Both the position numbers and the translations under genes were made by a program. From Wocania arenilitoris (GTDB lineage: Bacteria; Bacteroidota; Bacteroidia; Flavobacteriales; Flavobacteriaceae), in assembly GCF_021728535.1 (NCBI RefSeq), contig NZ_JAKKDU010000013.1:47104-111103 (forward strand): a stretch of DNA of 64,000 nucleotides, given 5' to 3'. Each line of letters starts with the position of its first letter. Positions within the stretch are counted from its first letter, which is position 1. The notes beneath the pieces were generated by a model that was given only the letters and a program-made list of their open reading frames with translations, was not told the origin of the DNA and made no database searches. Positions 34,277 through 43,510 of the stretch are shown here, piece by piece.

Positions 34277-35734
34277 TTATTCCTTGTAGAAGTAAATGTT
34301 GTCTAAAATGAAATCTGGACCTCCAGCTAAAATGAGAGCTCCCAAATTGTTCTTCTGAGCAGCTAGGTCACCATCTAAAGGAATGTCTATAGATGTCCAA
34401 GCTCCAACAGTTAAACCAGTGGCATCAAATCTTTTATCTTTGTCATCACCATCTGGAAAACCAGTAAAGATATTTGTTTCTATCTCGCCATTCGACCCAA
34501 TATCTCTAATTTGGATATTAACATTGGTTCCTGGTTCATTAGTATAAATATCCATATGTAAGTGCGTTAAAGTTGACGCGTCCACGGTATTATCAAAAAT
34601 AATTCCTGTGAAATTATTATTAGTATAAATTCGAACCAACTCTCCTGGAGCACCAACTTCTGCAGTTTCTGTGGTTGAACCACCAAACCCTGGATTGAAG
34701 TTACTTCCAGTATCTGCTGTATATGCGTCACTAAAGATAGATTTAACATCGGCGGCAGGTCTTATTGGAACTGGGGCTAGAAGCAAGTCACCGCTAGAAG
34801 TTACGGTTAAAGTTCCGAATGCTTTGACACCTGCTAACTCAGTAGTTATTTCAGTGGTTCCTTCACCAACAACACTTGCAACACCAAATTGATTTACAAT
34901 AGCAACATCGGTGTTTGAGGAAACAAAATTGAAATAGGCAGGAGCTCCACTAACTTCTAAGTTTTCACCATCAACATCGTATTTTATTGATAGACCTTGG
35001 GCCACAATATTTATTTCGCTTCCTGTAAATGTTTGCATGGCTATATCCTGACCATTGAAAGCAATTGGTCTTGGTTGAGAAACAGTACCTAGTTTTTCAA
35101 ATTTTAACTCATCGATCCAGAATGTCCATGCTATTTCATTTCCATTTGGGCCATCTGCAAGAGGGTCGAAACCACCGGCAGCAAATAAGAACATTCCTGT
35201 TTCTTGAATTAACTTTGAAGGGTCTGGTATTGGAATGATATACTTCTTCCATCCAGATGTCATTTGAACAGAGGTAGTAACATCGTAAGAAGGCTCACCT
35301 TCCAACGTATCAAAATCGGTTCCAAATCCAACTGTTATGGTTCCAGATGTAGTTCCTTGTGCCCAAAATGTCAGTGCATCGTATCCCGTTAGATTTCTTC
35401 CTGCTCCACGGTCTTCAAAAACTCCTCCTATAAAGTTTCCATCAGGATCATTAGAAGCAGGTACATCAATTCTAATTGCCGAAGTTCCTTCGTAGAATGT
35501 ATTATTATCCACTCCAAAACCACTAGTATTTGCGCCTGCTTCTGGATCAAAAGATCTAAAAAATTGATCTGTAAGTCCCACTGGAGCATCAATAAAAACT
35601 TCTGCTGTTGTTGGAAATGTCGCAAATGTTGCTTCATCTGAAAGTTCTCTATCACAACTTAAAACAAGGGCAAATACACATCCTAAAAAGAATGTCAATT
35701 TTATATATGTAAATTTTATATTTTTCATTTTCAT
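34277..35734 (-). CDS. Glycan-binding-like lipoprotein with CBM-like and BIG2-like domains
   Basis: With the ATG at 35734 the protein has 485 residues; a TTG four codons upstream (35746) would overlap the preceding gene. The signal peptide ends at ALVLSC followed by DRELSDEA. Residues about 40-215 form a jelly-roll, CBM-like domain (GTSAIRIDVPASNDPDGNFI, WTFWIDELKFEKLG). Residues about 225-320 resemble a bacterial Ig-like (BIG2) domain (SSNTDVAIVNQFGVASVVGE). Residues about 340-485 form a second jelly roll (HLHMDIYTNEPGTNVNIQIR, LDNIYFYKE). No catalytic residues are recognised. It is inferred to hold beta-glucan at the surface. One base separates it from the barrel-fusion gene upstream. Confidence 0.8.
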   Translation of the reverse strand: MKMKNIKFTYIKLTFFLGCVFALVLSCDRELSDEATFATFPTTAEVFIDAPVGLTDQFFRSFDPEAGANTSGFGVDNNTFYEGTSAIRIDVPASNDPDGNFIGGVFEDRGAGRNLTGYDALTFWAQGTTSGTITVGFGTDFDTLEGEPSYDVTTSVQMTSGWKKYIIPIPDPSKLIQETGMFLFAAGGFDPLADGPNGNEIAWTFWIDELKFEKLGTVSQPRPIAFNGQDIAMQTFTGSEINIVAQGLSIKYDVDGENLEVSGAPAYFNFVSSNTDVAIVNQFGVASVVGEGTTEITTELAGVKAFGTLTVTSSGDLLLAPVPIRPAADVKSIFSDAYTADTGSNFNPGFGGSTTETAEVGAPGELVRIYTNNNFTGIIFDNTVDASTLTHLHMDIYTNEPGTNVNIQIRDIGSNGEIETNIFTGFPDGDDKDKRFDATGLTVGAWTSIDIPLDGDLAAQKNNLGALILAGGPDFILDNIYFYKE

Positions 35735-35735
35735 C

Positions 35736-38700
35736 TTATTTTCCAATATTAATATGTATGTACGTTCTTATTTCCCATTCGTTTCCATTATCAAAACCAA
35801 CAGGACTTAATGTAGGAACACCAGGAAATGTGTTAGATGGAACGGCAGTAGGCGCATATCTTGGTGAGAACTCATCAAGTGATCTCCAAATACCACGAAT
35901 ACCTATTTTGGTCTCTGGCATAATAAACCAATCTGGCTTGCTAATTGAAGTAGAAATATCAATCATATTTTGAACTGGAAAGGTTAAGTTAAAATCGCGA
36001 TGGTAATCGAAAGGTCCCCAATCATTAATTTTACAACTATATTCTACTTTCCACTTTTTGTAAATCATTTTAATGTCACCACCAAAGCGATCTATAGTTC
36101 TATCACTATCTCCTAAAGCTTGCGCTGTACCTCCGTAGAAATTACCAATAATTCCTAAATCTGGACTTACTTTAGATATTATTCGTGAGCTTATCTCCCA
36201 TAAATCTTGTGCTGGAGCTGCCTGCGGGAACGCGAAAAACTGTCGATTGGCCAAAAATCCAATATGTGCATCTTGTGCTGTTGGGTGGTGTCTGTAAACA
36301 AACCCTAAATTAAAGGCAAACTTTGCATCTTCTGCTCTATCATTATCCCACTCATAAAACCACGATCCAGGTGTTGGGTCGTAAGTTAAAAGTAATTCTC
36401 CAGCCGTAGTTTCTCTATTACCTCGAACTGCAAAAGGATCGTCAATAAAGTTTCTTAATCTTCCTGGAGCCGAAACATCACTTGGCATTGGGTTTACCAA
36501 AGGTTTTTGCCAGAGGAAGTTAGGTGCTATTTGCCAATCGCCCATTAAGTAGGTAAAACCTGTTAAGAAATTAGTCTGGTTTCCACTACCAGAGTCCTTT
36601 AGTTTCCAACCTGTAAAGGTTCTTGTGGCGTCAGCTCCCCCTGTAGCTACGAGGCCCATATAAGCCCCTTGTGCATACCAGTTAAACTTACCTGCTTGAA
36701 GTGTTATTTTTGCTTTACCTCCCCAATTATCGTCTGAGTTTATTTTATCTTGATACACCACATAGTTACCTGGTCCTCCTGTAACATCTTGGAATGTACT
36801 ACCATTTAAAGGTCTACCTCCCCAAATACCTCCAAGCGAAAGTCCAAATTTGCCAAATTCCTTTTCAAGAGCTATAGTTGCTCTTTCTGTAGGCCATGGA
36901 GGAATCACACCTGATCTAACTTGGTTTGCATCCAAAATTCGCCTACCATTATCATCGAAACTTAAAGAGGTATTTAAATCTCGGTGATAAATCCCTGTGA
37001 TATCCCAATGTTTAAAATGTGTACGGTATTTTAAAAGAACCGTTGGATTTGCACCCCACCACAATTGAGGTCCGAAGGCTGCTTTTAAGCCTTTAAAGGC
37101 TTTTTTCCCGTCTATCTCTACTCCTAAAATCTCACCATTATAAATATCTAAGTTTGGACCATAATTCGCCTCTGGGTACAACCCGAAGAAATCACCTTCA
37201 TAACCCCAATGGTAATGACCGGTTCGATAAAACCCTCTAACATCGGCATGTTTTGTTTGCCAATCAAATTCAGCATTATAAACCCTAAGTCTATTGTTAT
37301 CTGTTATAACAACTTCTTCACCATTACTATTAACCACACTAACAGGGCGCCCCACATTTTCATAGAAAATTTCATTTATGGGGTTTTGAGCCACATTACC
37401 AAGTATATTAAAATTTACCTCAGCAGTCATATTTGACGTTGGCCTACCTTCAACACCCACATAGTAAGATTGCATGTGATCGAAACCAAGTTGGTTTGGA
37501 AATGTATTTGCGTCTGGATCCACATTATCTGGTGTGGTAATTAAACTACCTCCGGTGTTAAAAGTTGTAAACTCTGCTCTTAAATTGCTTAATTTAATTT
37601 TTGCGCCATCCTTAGCATCAAGAGCCGCTTTGTCGCCTCTTGCCCTTAAAACTGCATCCATTAAGTTAATACTGTTGAAATAATTTTGAATAAATCCAGC
37701 ATCTACATCTTCACCATAAGGATTTAATTGATGTGCTTCTTTAAGTGCGTAGTAAGCAGCACGTGGGTATAAGTCGTAAAGTCCTCTTTCGTTAGTCGGA
37801 CCTTTGGCGCATATACCGAACCACTCTTCATTCATGTTGTTTTCACCTGGCGCTAAGTCAATTGAATAACCGCCGTTAGACCATGATGCATTGTTATCAT
37901 GCACATCGGCATTTTCACGTTTATCGAAACCATACTTCCACCATCCATCACTGAATTGAAATGTAAAACCTCCAATAGAGTTTTGAGCTTTTCCTAAACC
38001 GGCAGCATTTGCGTAGATTTCTCTCCAGTTTTCTACCATGTAATAGGCTTGCGATTTTTGATCTTCCTTATTTTCAATGGCATTGAAAGCATCGGCACCA
38101 AACTCAGTAAACATGATTGGTTTATTAAGTTTTGCTTTAACCACATCAAACATATCTGTAAACGATTTTCCACGGTAAGAGTTTACGCCATAGATGTCTA
38201 CATCTTTACATTCTTCGGCTACTATGTCTATAAAGAGTACATCACCATTACATATCGCAACCGGATGTGAAGGGTCCATTTCCTTTATCATCTTAGAAAC
38301 CTCGTTCATCAATCTATACATTGGTCTACCACGACTTTCACCTATAAAGTTTATTCTTCCTTCGTCATCTGGAAAATCTTCCGTTTCTGCTCCAGCCCAG
38401 AACAACCCATAGTTATTTTCGTTTCCTAATAAGTAGAGTAAAAGACCTGGCGTATTTTTATAGCCTTCTACCAGATTTTTCATATCAGTAACTAACTGGT
38501 CTCTAGTAGCTGGATCATCATAAATAGTTACTGGTGTCCAGACGCCATCAATAGTTAATCCATAACGACCAAACGAATGATTAAGCATTGTATAAATACC
38601 ATAGTTCTCGTAGATATACTTAATCCATCTTGCAGGAACACCGGTATATTGACGTATCACATTTACATTCATGTTACGCAAAAGAGACATTTCAGTATCA

Positions 38701-38924
38701 AGTCCTGCTTTAATGATATCATCCGGTTTATTCCAAAAATCGGCATTAACGGTATTCGTACCAATTGGAATATAATCCCAGTTCATGCCATTGATCATGA
38801 AATCCTTTCCATTGACCACTAATTTTTTGCCCTCCCCTGTATCTACAATTTCTACTTTTGCTGCTTGAGCAAAAACAGTACAAGTAATTAGGAAGAAAAA
38901 AAATCTTAGAAATTTGTTTTTCAT
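35736..38924 (-). CDS. Clan GH-A glycosidase domain fused to an outer-membrane beta-barrel-like domain
   Basis: A 1062-residue protein with a signal peptide MKNKFLRFFFFLITCTVFAQ. Residues about 25-410 look like a clan GH-A TIM barrel: INGMNWDYIP, the acid/base candidate E169 in LLYLLGNENNYG, VNSYRG, and the nucleophile candidate E274 in PIMFTEFGADAF. Two catalytic Glu about 105 residues apart are usual for the clan (GH2, GH5 and GH17 relatives). From about 440 to the end the chain is a series of amphipathic beta strands with Trp/Tyr girdles and short turns (HADVRGFYRTGHYHWGYEGD, WYAQGAYMGLVATGG, FAFNLGFVYRHHP), ending TYIHINIGK, as in outer-membrane barrels. It is the first gene of the glucan operon, where SusC/SusD would be expected. 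No TonB box or plug is seen. Confidence 0.72.
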   Translation of the reverse strand: MKNKFLRFFFFLITCTVFAQAAKVEIVDTGEGKKLVVNGKDFMINGMNWDYIPIGTNTVNADFWNKPDDIIKAGLDTEMSLLRNMNVNVIRQYTGVPARWIKYIYENYGIYTMLNHSFGRYGLTIDGVWTPVTIYDDPATRDQLVTDMKNLVEGYKNTPGLLLYLLGNENNYGLFWAGAETEDFPDDEGRINFIGESRGRPMYRLMNEVSKMIKEMDPSHPVAICNGDVLFIDIVAEECKDVDIYGVNSYRGKSFTDMFDVVKAKLNKPIMFTEFGADAFNAIENKEDQKSQAYYMVENWREIYANAAGLGKAQNSIGGFTFQFSDGWWKYGFDKRENADVHDNNASWSNGGYSIDLAPGENNMNEEWFGICAKGPTNERGLYDLYPRAAYYALKEAHQLNPYGEDVDAGFIQNYFNSINLMDAVLRARGDKAALDAKDGAKIKLSNLRAEFTTFNTGGSLITTPDNVDPDANTFPNQLGFDHMQSYYVGVEGRPTSNMTAEVNFNILGNVAQNPINEIFYENVGRPVSVVNSNGEEVVITDNNRLRVYNAEFDWQTKHADVRGFYRTGHYHWGYEGDFFGLYPEANYGPNLDIYNGEILGVEIDGKKAFKGLKAAFGPQLWWGANPTVLLKYRTHFKHWDITGIYHRDLNTSLSFDDNGRRILDANQVRSGVIPPWPTERATIALEKEFGKFGLSLGGIWGGRPLNGSTFQDVTGGPGNYVVYQDKINSDDNWGGKAKITLQAGKFNWYAQGAYMGLVATGGADATRTFTGWKLKDSGSGNQTNFLTGFTYLMGDWQIAPNFLWQKPLVNPMPSDVSAPGRLRNFIDDPFAVRGNRETTAGELLLTYDPTPGSWFYEWDNDRAEDAKFAFNLGFVYRHHPTAQDAHIGFLANRQFFAFPQAAPAQDLWEISSRIISKVSPDLGIIGNFYGGTAQALGDSDRTIDRFGGDIKMIYKKWKVEYSCKINDWGPFDYHRDFNLTFPVQNMIDISTSISKPDWFIMPETKIGIRGIWRSLDEFSPRYAPTAVPSNTFPGVPTLSPVGFDNGNEWEIRTYIHINIGK

Positions 38925-39182
38925 AGTTATCGTTATTTTAAGTTGTTCGTTAATTTATGCGAATTGTATAGTTTGATAAATTTACCTATAAACACTGCGA
39001 ATTCCTTAAAAAAGACCTCAACAAAAAACATACATCGCAATATTTAACATTAAAATATGTCAAACCCTTAATTTTAATAGGCTTTTAGGATATTTTTATT
39101 ATTTACAGATAAGCCATACAAAATCTTTAATAAGCACTAATGTTGTGGTAATGTATAGGATAAAATAGTAAATGTAAAGTTG

Positions 39183-41993
39183 CTAAATCTCTAAAATGTA
39201 GTCCGATAAGCTAGATTCTCTAGGCAAGTTAATTTTTTTTCTTAATCTATATCGTTTTACTTCTACACTTCGTGGAGAGATATTTAATAACGGAGCAATT
39301 TCTTTTGAGGATAAATTTAATCTTAGATAAGAACATAATCTTAAATCGTTTGAGGTAAGGGTTGGATGTAATGATTTAATTTTTTTTATAAAATCTTTAT
39401 CAGCATTGTTAAAAGCCTCTTCAAATAAATTCCAATCGTCCTCATCGTTAAGATTTTTATCAATAATTCTAATAACGTTCTTTATTTTATTATTGTTATC
39501 TGAAACATTTTTAAGCTCCTTTTTTAAATTATTTAAAAACTCGTTCTTTTTAATAAGATTCATTGTTGATATTCCTAACTCCCTATTTTTACTTTCAATA
39601 TCCTGCCTAAGTTTATCATTATTAAACCTCATAAGTTGCTGTTTGTTTTCCAGCTTCTTTAATTCTAGTTCTCTATGGTTTTCTTGCATCAATCTTTCAT
39701 TTTGCTTCCTATAGTAACGTTTATAGACATTATGCGTTATAAATGAAATCAATAAAAAAATAATTATATATAAGGCTATAAGCATATTTGAAAAATACCA
39801 AGGCCTTTTTATACTAAAACTGTATGTAGCTATATTTTTTGATAATGTATTCCCTACTCTAGCTTTTACTTTAAAAACATAGTCTCCAAAAGATAGATTT
39901 TTAAAAGACACTTTTGGTTCAGAAAACCAATTGCTCCAATCTGGATACATTCCTACTAATTGGTACTGATATTCGGTTTCTAAATATTTGTGAAATTCTA
40001 CTACTCCAAAGGAAAATTCAATATTATTGTTTTTATTTTCAAAAACACTTTCTAAATTTTTATCTACATATTTAGCGCTATCACCTATACTACTATTAGT
40101 AATTGAATTTATGGAAATATCATATACCTTTTCTTCTAATTTATCAATATCTATAGTCACGTAGCCATTAGATGATCCAATTATATATGTATTATTTTTT
40201 AATGATTTTATATTTTCGTAACCTGTTAAACCCTTAGGAAACTCTGATGAATAAGGAATTTTATTTAGTATTGATTTACCATTTAAATTATCTCGAGTAA
40301 CATAATTTAAATTGTTCTTGGAAAAATTCCAAAGAATATTACTGCCCTTATTTGAAATAAGTTTTCCAGATGTGTATTCTTCAGGAGAATATAGTTTACT
40401 TAATATGGTGTCTTTTAAAAATTTTTCTTGAGTTAAATCATATTTAAAAACGCCTCTCTTGTAAGCATAAATTATATCATCATTATATTTTGTTATACTG
40501 CAATTTAAGCCTCTACCTAATAGTGTATCTTTTACAATACTTAATGCTTTAGTGTATTCATTATTTACTGTTACAGTAAAAATATCCTTTGAACCATGAG
40601 TTACAAATATTTGATTATTGTTTATACTAAAAAACCTGCTTGACACATTAAAACCTTCAATTTTATTTTTAAACTGCCATTTTCCATCTTTCATTTCAAT
40701 AATATTGAGTCCATTGTAATTACCTTGTAACAACATATTATCTTTCTCGTTAAGCGACTCTATATCCCAAGTGCCTTGAATATCTGCTATCAAGCTTGCT
40801 GAATCTTTATTCACTAAAAAAGTCCCTACGTTGTGTCCGCAAAACAAAGAGCCTTTAAACTCCTTCAAGCACCAAACTGGTCCTTGAGTACCCTCAACAA
40901 ACTTAAATGATTCATTAGAATTAATTGGTCTACAGTACAAACCTTGATTTGATCCTAAATACAAATAATCTTTATAAATAGCAGACGCATAAACAGTACC
41001 TATACGCCCTTCCAAATCATTAAAAATTCTAAAAGGTGATTTAAAGTTTATACAATTAATTCCATTATCTAATGCTAACCATATGTTATTTTCTGCATCC
41101 TCAAAAATATAATGAATCGTGTTATTGCTTAAACCATTTAAAGTATTTATATAATTATAAACTTCTCCTTCTTTGGTGATATGAACAATCCCATCAGACC
41201 TTGTCCCTAAGATAAAACTACCATCTCGTAATTTTGTACTTCTGTAAACACCACTTTTAGATATTCTATCATCTTGAATATTCCATTTAACTAATTCACC
41301 ATTATCTAAAAAATAAAATCCATTACTTTCAGTTTCAATTAAAAGATTACCACTATTGTGATTAAAAACATTAACTAACAAATCATTTTTCAATAATTGA
41401 GCATTACTTACTAATATAGATTTTCCGCTTTCAATTTTGTATAATCCATTCCTTGTTTCTTGAAAATAGATACTTCCATCAACTTTAAACATCTTATAAA
41501 TGTTAGTATCAGAATCAATAATAGAATAAGAATTATTGGTTTTATCATAAATATAAATTCTCTTTAGTGATTGAAATAAAATATAGTCGTTTATTGAAAC
41601 TATATCCCAAAACTCTTCTCCTTCTAAAAAGTCTATCTTTAATAGCTTAGATAAAGAAGTATAAAATAGTAATCCGAATTCATTTCTTTGCCAATACCCA
41701 AACTCTTTACTGCATCCTGTATAAATTAAATCATCAATAACGCTAACAGATCTTACTATAGTTTCGTTTGGTGAAGGATACGAATTCCATTTTGCACCAT
41801 TAAACTCCAATAGCCCTTGGTTATTAGCTACATAAATAAAATTATGCTTAGACTGGTCGATGGACCAATTTTGACTTTCAGCACCATAATCTTTAGAAGT
41901 ATAAACCTGAACAGGAGGGGAATCTTGCCCATACAGTAATGTAGTAACTAAAAGAAATATTACTATGGTACAAATATTTGTTTTTATCTTCAA
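39183..41993 (-). CDS. Membrane-spanning triple-Tyr sensor with LuxR-type HTH (SusR-like regulator)
   Basis: A 936-residue regulator. A signal peptide (1-22) is followed by a two-component-regulator-type beta-propeller (about 30-650; repeats such as GLSNNTIHYIFEDAENNIWL and NNQGLLEFNGAKWNSYPS). Then come a triple-Tyr (Y_Y_Y) domain (about 665-728; YQYQLVGMYPDWSNW), one membrane helix (about 735-754), a coiled coil (about 760-850) and a C-terminal helix-turn-helix (about 875-936; SSKEIAPLLNISPRSVEVKR). There is no histidine kinase or receiver domain, so the sensor and DNA-binding parts form one membrane protein, as in SusR. It is inferred to sense a periplasmic glucan and activate the operon that begins 258 bp downstream. 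Confidence 0.85.
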   Translation of the reverse strand: MKIKTNICTIVIFLLVTTLLYGQDSPPVQVYTSKDYGAESQNWSIDQSKHNFIYVANNQGLLEFNGAKWNSYPSPNETIVRSVSVIDDLIYTGCSKEFGYWQRNEFGLLFYTSLSKLLKIDFLEGEEFWDIVSINDYILFQSLKRIYIYDKTNNSYSIIDSDTNIYKMFKVDGSIYFQETRNGLYKIESGKSILVSNAQLLKNDLLVNVFNHNSGNLLIETESNGFYFLDNGELVKWNIQDDRISKSGVYRSTKLRDGSFILGTRSDGIVHITKEGEVYNYINTLNGLSNNTIHYIFEDAENNIWLALDNGINCINFKSPFRIFNDLEGRIGTVYASAIYKDYLYLGSNQGLYCRPINSNESFKFVEGTQGPVWCLKEFKGSLFCGHNVGTFLVNKDSASLIADIQGTWDIESLNEKDNMLLQGNYNGLNIIEMKDGKWQFKNKIEGFNVSSRFFSINNNQIFVTHGSKDIFTVTVNNEYTKALSIVKDTLLGRGLNCSITKYNDDIIYAYKRGVFKYDLTQEKFLKDTILSKLYSPEEYTSGKLISNKGSNILWNFSKNNLNYVTRDNLNGKSILNKIPYSSEFPKGLTGYENIKSLKNNTYIIGSSNGYVTIDIDKLEEKVYDISINSITNSSIGDSAKYVDKNLESVFENKNNNIEFSFGVVEFHKYLETEYQYQLVGMYPDWSNWFSEPKVSFKNLSFGDYVFKVKARVGNTLSKNIATYSFSIKRPWYFSNMLIALYIIIFLLISFITHNVYKRYYRKQNERLMQENHRELELKKLENKQQLMRFNNDKLRQDIESKNRELGISTMNLIKKNEFLNNLKKELKNVSDNNNKIKNVIRIIDKNLNDEDDWNLFEEAFNNADKDFIKKIKSLHPTLTSNDLRLCSYLRLNLSSKEIAPLLNISPRSVEVKRYRLRKKINLPRESSLSDYILEI

Positions 41994-42064
41994 ATCACTA
42001 TTTGTTAAGTTCTAAATATAGAACAAATCCATTAAAAATAGTAAATAAAAAAAATATGTATAGT

Positions 42065-42369
42065 TTACGTATGGTTTTTAACAATGTTTTTAGCTTTATG
42101 GTAAGCCAAGGTCATTGCAGAACCAGTAATTGATGTTTCGGTATGGGTGTTAGCTACATATGGCCCAATATCATTTAATAATTTTTCTTCAATGGGTTTA
42201 TACAATCTTCCACTTGCAGTCCAATCGGCATAAATAATTTTTTTATTCCATAGGGTGATTCAAACTCTTGGTTTTTACCAATAATTTCTTCTCTAAAAGG
42301 TTTAAAATAAGCTTCAAGGTTTGAAGCTCTTTTTTTATTGCTTAAACTATTTTTAAGTGTATTAGCCAT
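42065..42369 (-). pseudogene. Truncated and frameshifted class V aminotransferase fragment
   Basis: From the ATG at 42369 the reading runs MANTLKNSLSNKKRASNLEA, YFKPFREEIIGKNQEFESPY and GIKK. After a frame change at an A-run near 42255 it continues IIYADWTASGRLYKPIEEKL, then NDIGPYVANTHTETSITGSA and MTLAYHKAKNIVKNHT to a stop at 42065. This is the start of a PLP-dependent class V aminotransferase (cysteine-desulfurase-like; the IYADWTASGR and NTHTETS blocks). Only about 100 of the usual 400-500 residues remain, and the lysine-bearing C-terminal part is missing, so it is dead whatever the cause of the frame change. Confidence 0.8.
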
Positions 42370-42416
42370 ATCACAATTAATTATAAAAATAGTGGCAATA
42401 CTATTTTCTTGCAAAA

Positions 42417-43367
42417 CTAACCTTCCTTTGCTGCCAAATAACGTTCTGCATCTAATGCCGCCATACAACCTGTTCCTGCTGCTGTTACAGCTTGACGGTA
42501 AACATGATCGGCAGCGTCTCCAGACACAAAAACCCCATCTACATTAGTTTTTGATGTTCCAGGAGTATTAATAATATAACCTGTTTCATCTAATTTTAAA
42601 TAATCCTTAAAAATATCTGTATTTGGTTTGTGACCAATAGCTACAAAAAAGCCAGTTGCAGGAATTTCGTGTTTTTCATTGGTTTTATTATTAAATACAC
42701 GCACACCAGTAACGACTTGTCCGTCTCCTAAAACCTCATCAGTTTCAGTATTAAATAAGATCTCTATATTTTCGGTCTTTTTAACTCTAGCTTCCATGAT
42801 TTTTGAAGCCCTAAACTCATCACGTCTTACTAGCATGGTTACTTTTGTACATAGTTTAGATAAGTAATGTGCTTCTTCACAGGCAGAATCTCCAGCACCA
42901 ACTATTACAACATCTTGATTTCGATAGAAAAACCCATCGCAAACTGCACAGGCACTAACTCCTCCTCCAAGTTTTAAATATTTTTGTTCAGATTCTAATC
43001 CTAAATATTTTGCTGAAGCTCCTGTTGAAATGATAACTGTATCGCAATGAATTTCTTTTTCGTCATTAACCCAAACCTTATGTATGTCTCCAGAAAAATC
43101 TACTTTGGTTATCCAACCATTTCGCACATTGGTATCAAAACGTTCTGCTTGTTTTTGTAACTCTATCATCATTTCTGGTCCGGTAACACCATCAGGGTAA
43201 CCTGGAAAGTTTTCAACCTCATTGGTCGTTGTTAGTTGTCCACCTGGTTGTGTCCCTTGATATAAAACGGGTTTCATATTAGCTCTTGCTGCATAAATTG
43301 CTGCTGTGTATCCTGCTGGTCCAGAGCCTATAATTAAGCATTTTACTCTTTCTATTACTTCTGACAT
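42417..43367 (-). CDS. trxB: Thioredoxin-disulfide reductase
   Basis: A 316-residue flavoprotein that reduces thioredoxin with NADPH. It shows the FAD-binding GSGPAGYTAAIYAARANMKP, QPGGQLTTT, the active disulfide CAVCDG, the NADPH motif VGAGDSACEEAHYLS and the C-terminal GVFVSGDAADHVYRQAVTAA. Length equals the family norm. A perfect -7 element lies just upstream. It is flanked by the aminotransferase fragment and the second catabolic locus, and is not obviously part of either. Confidence 0.96.
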   Translation of the reverse strand: MSEVIERVKCLIIGSGPAGYTAAIYAARANMKPVLYQGTQPGGQLTTTNEVENFPGYPDGVTGPEMMIELQKQAERFDTNVRNGWITKVDFSGDIHKVWVNDEKEIHCDTVIISTGASAKYLGLESEQKYLKLGGGVSACAVCDGFFYRNQDVVIVGAGDSACEEAHYLSKLCTKVTMLVRRDEFRASKIMEARVKKTENIEILFNTETDEVLGDGQVVTGVRVFNNKTNEKHEIPATGFFVAIGHKPNTDIFKDYLKLDETGYIINTPGTSKTNVDGVFVSGDAADHVYRQAVTAAGTGCMAALDAERYLAAKEG

Positions 43368-43387
43368 ATTTTCAAAATTTATAGTAA

Positions 43388-43395
43388 CAAAAGTA
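43388..43395 (-). promoter_or_regulatory. -7 element (TACTTTTG) of trxB
   Basis: On the minus strand 43395-43388 reads TACTTTTG, an exact TAnnTTTG match 20 bp before the trxB start. No TTG at the normal -33 distance is seen. Confidence 0.5.
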
Positions 43396-43510
43396 GTTTT
43401 TTTGACTTAATGCTTACAGAGAAGTTATCAACAGTTTTTATAAAAAGATAAGATTAACTTATAAGAAGAAATTGTATTGTACTTTAGATTATTAATAGCT
43501 CTAAATCTGT

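Noticed and set aside
35428..35655. Short frames antisense to or shifted within the glucan-locus genes
   Set aside because: They lie wholly inside well-supported genes, have low-complexity composition and no recognisable domains.
42175..42468. A 97-codon open frame on the minus strand overlapping trxB
   Set aside because: Its first part lies inside trxB in another frame; only the portion from 42369 is meaningful, and it belongs to the truncated aminotransferase, described as a pseudogene.
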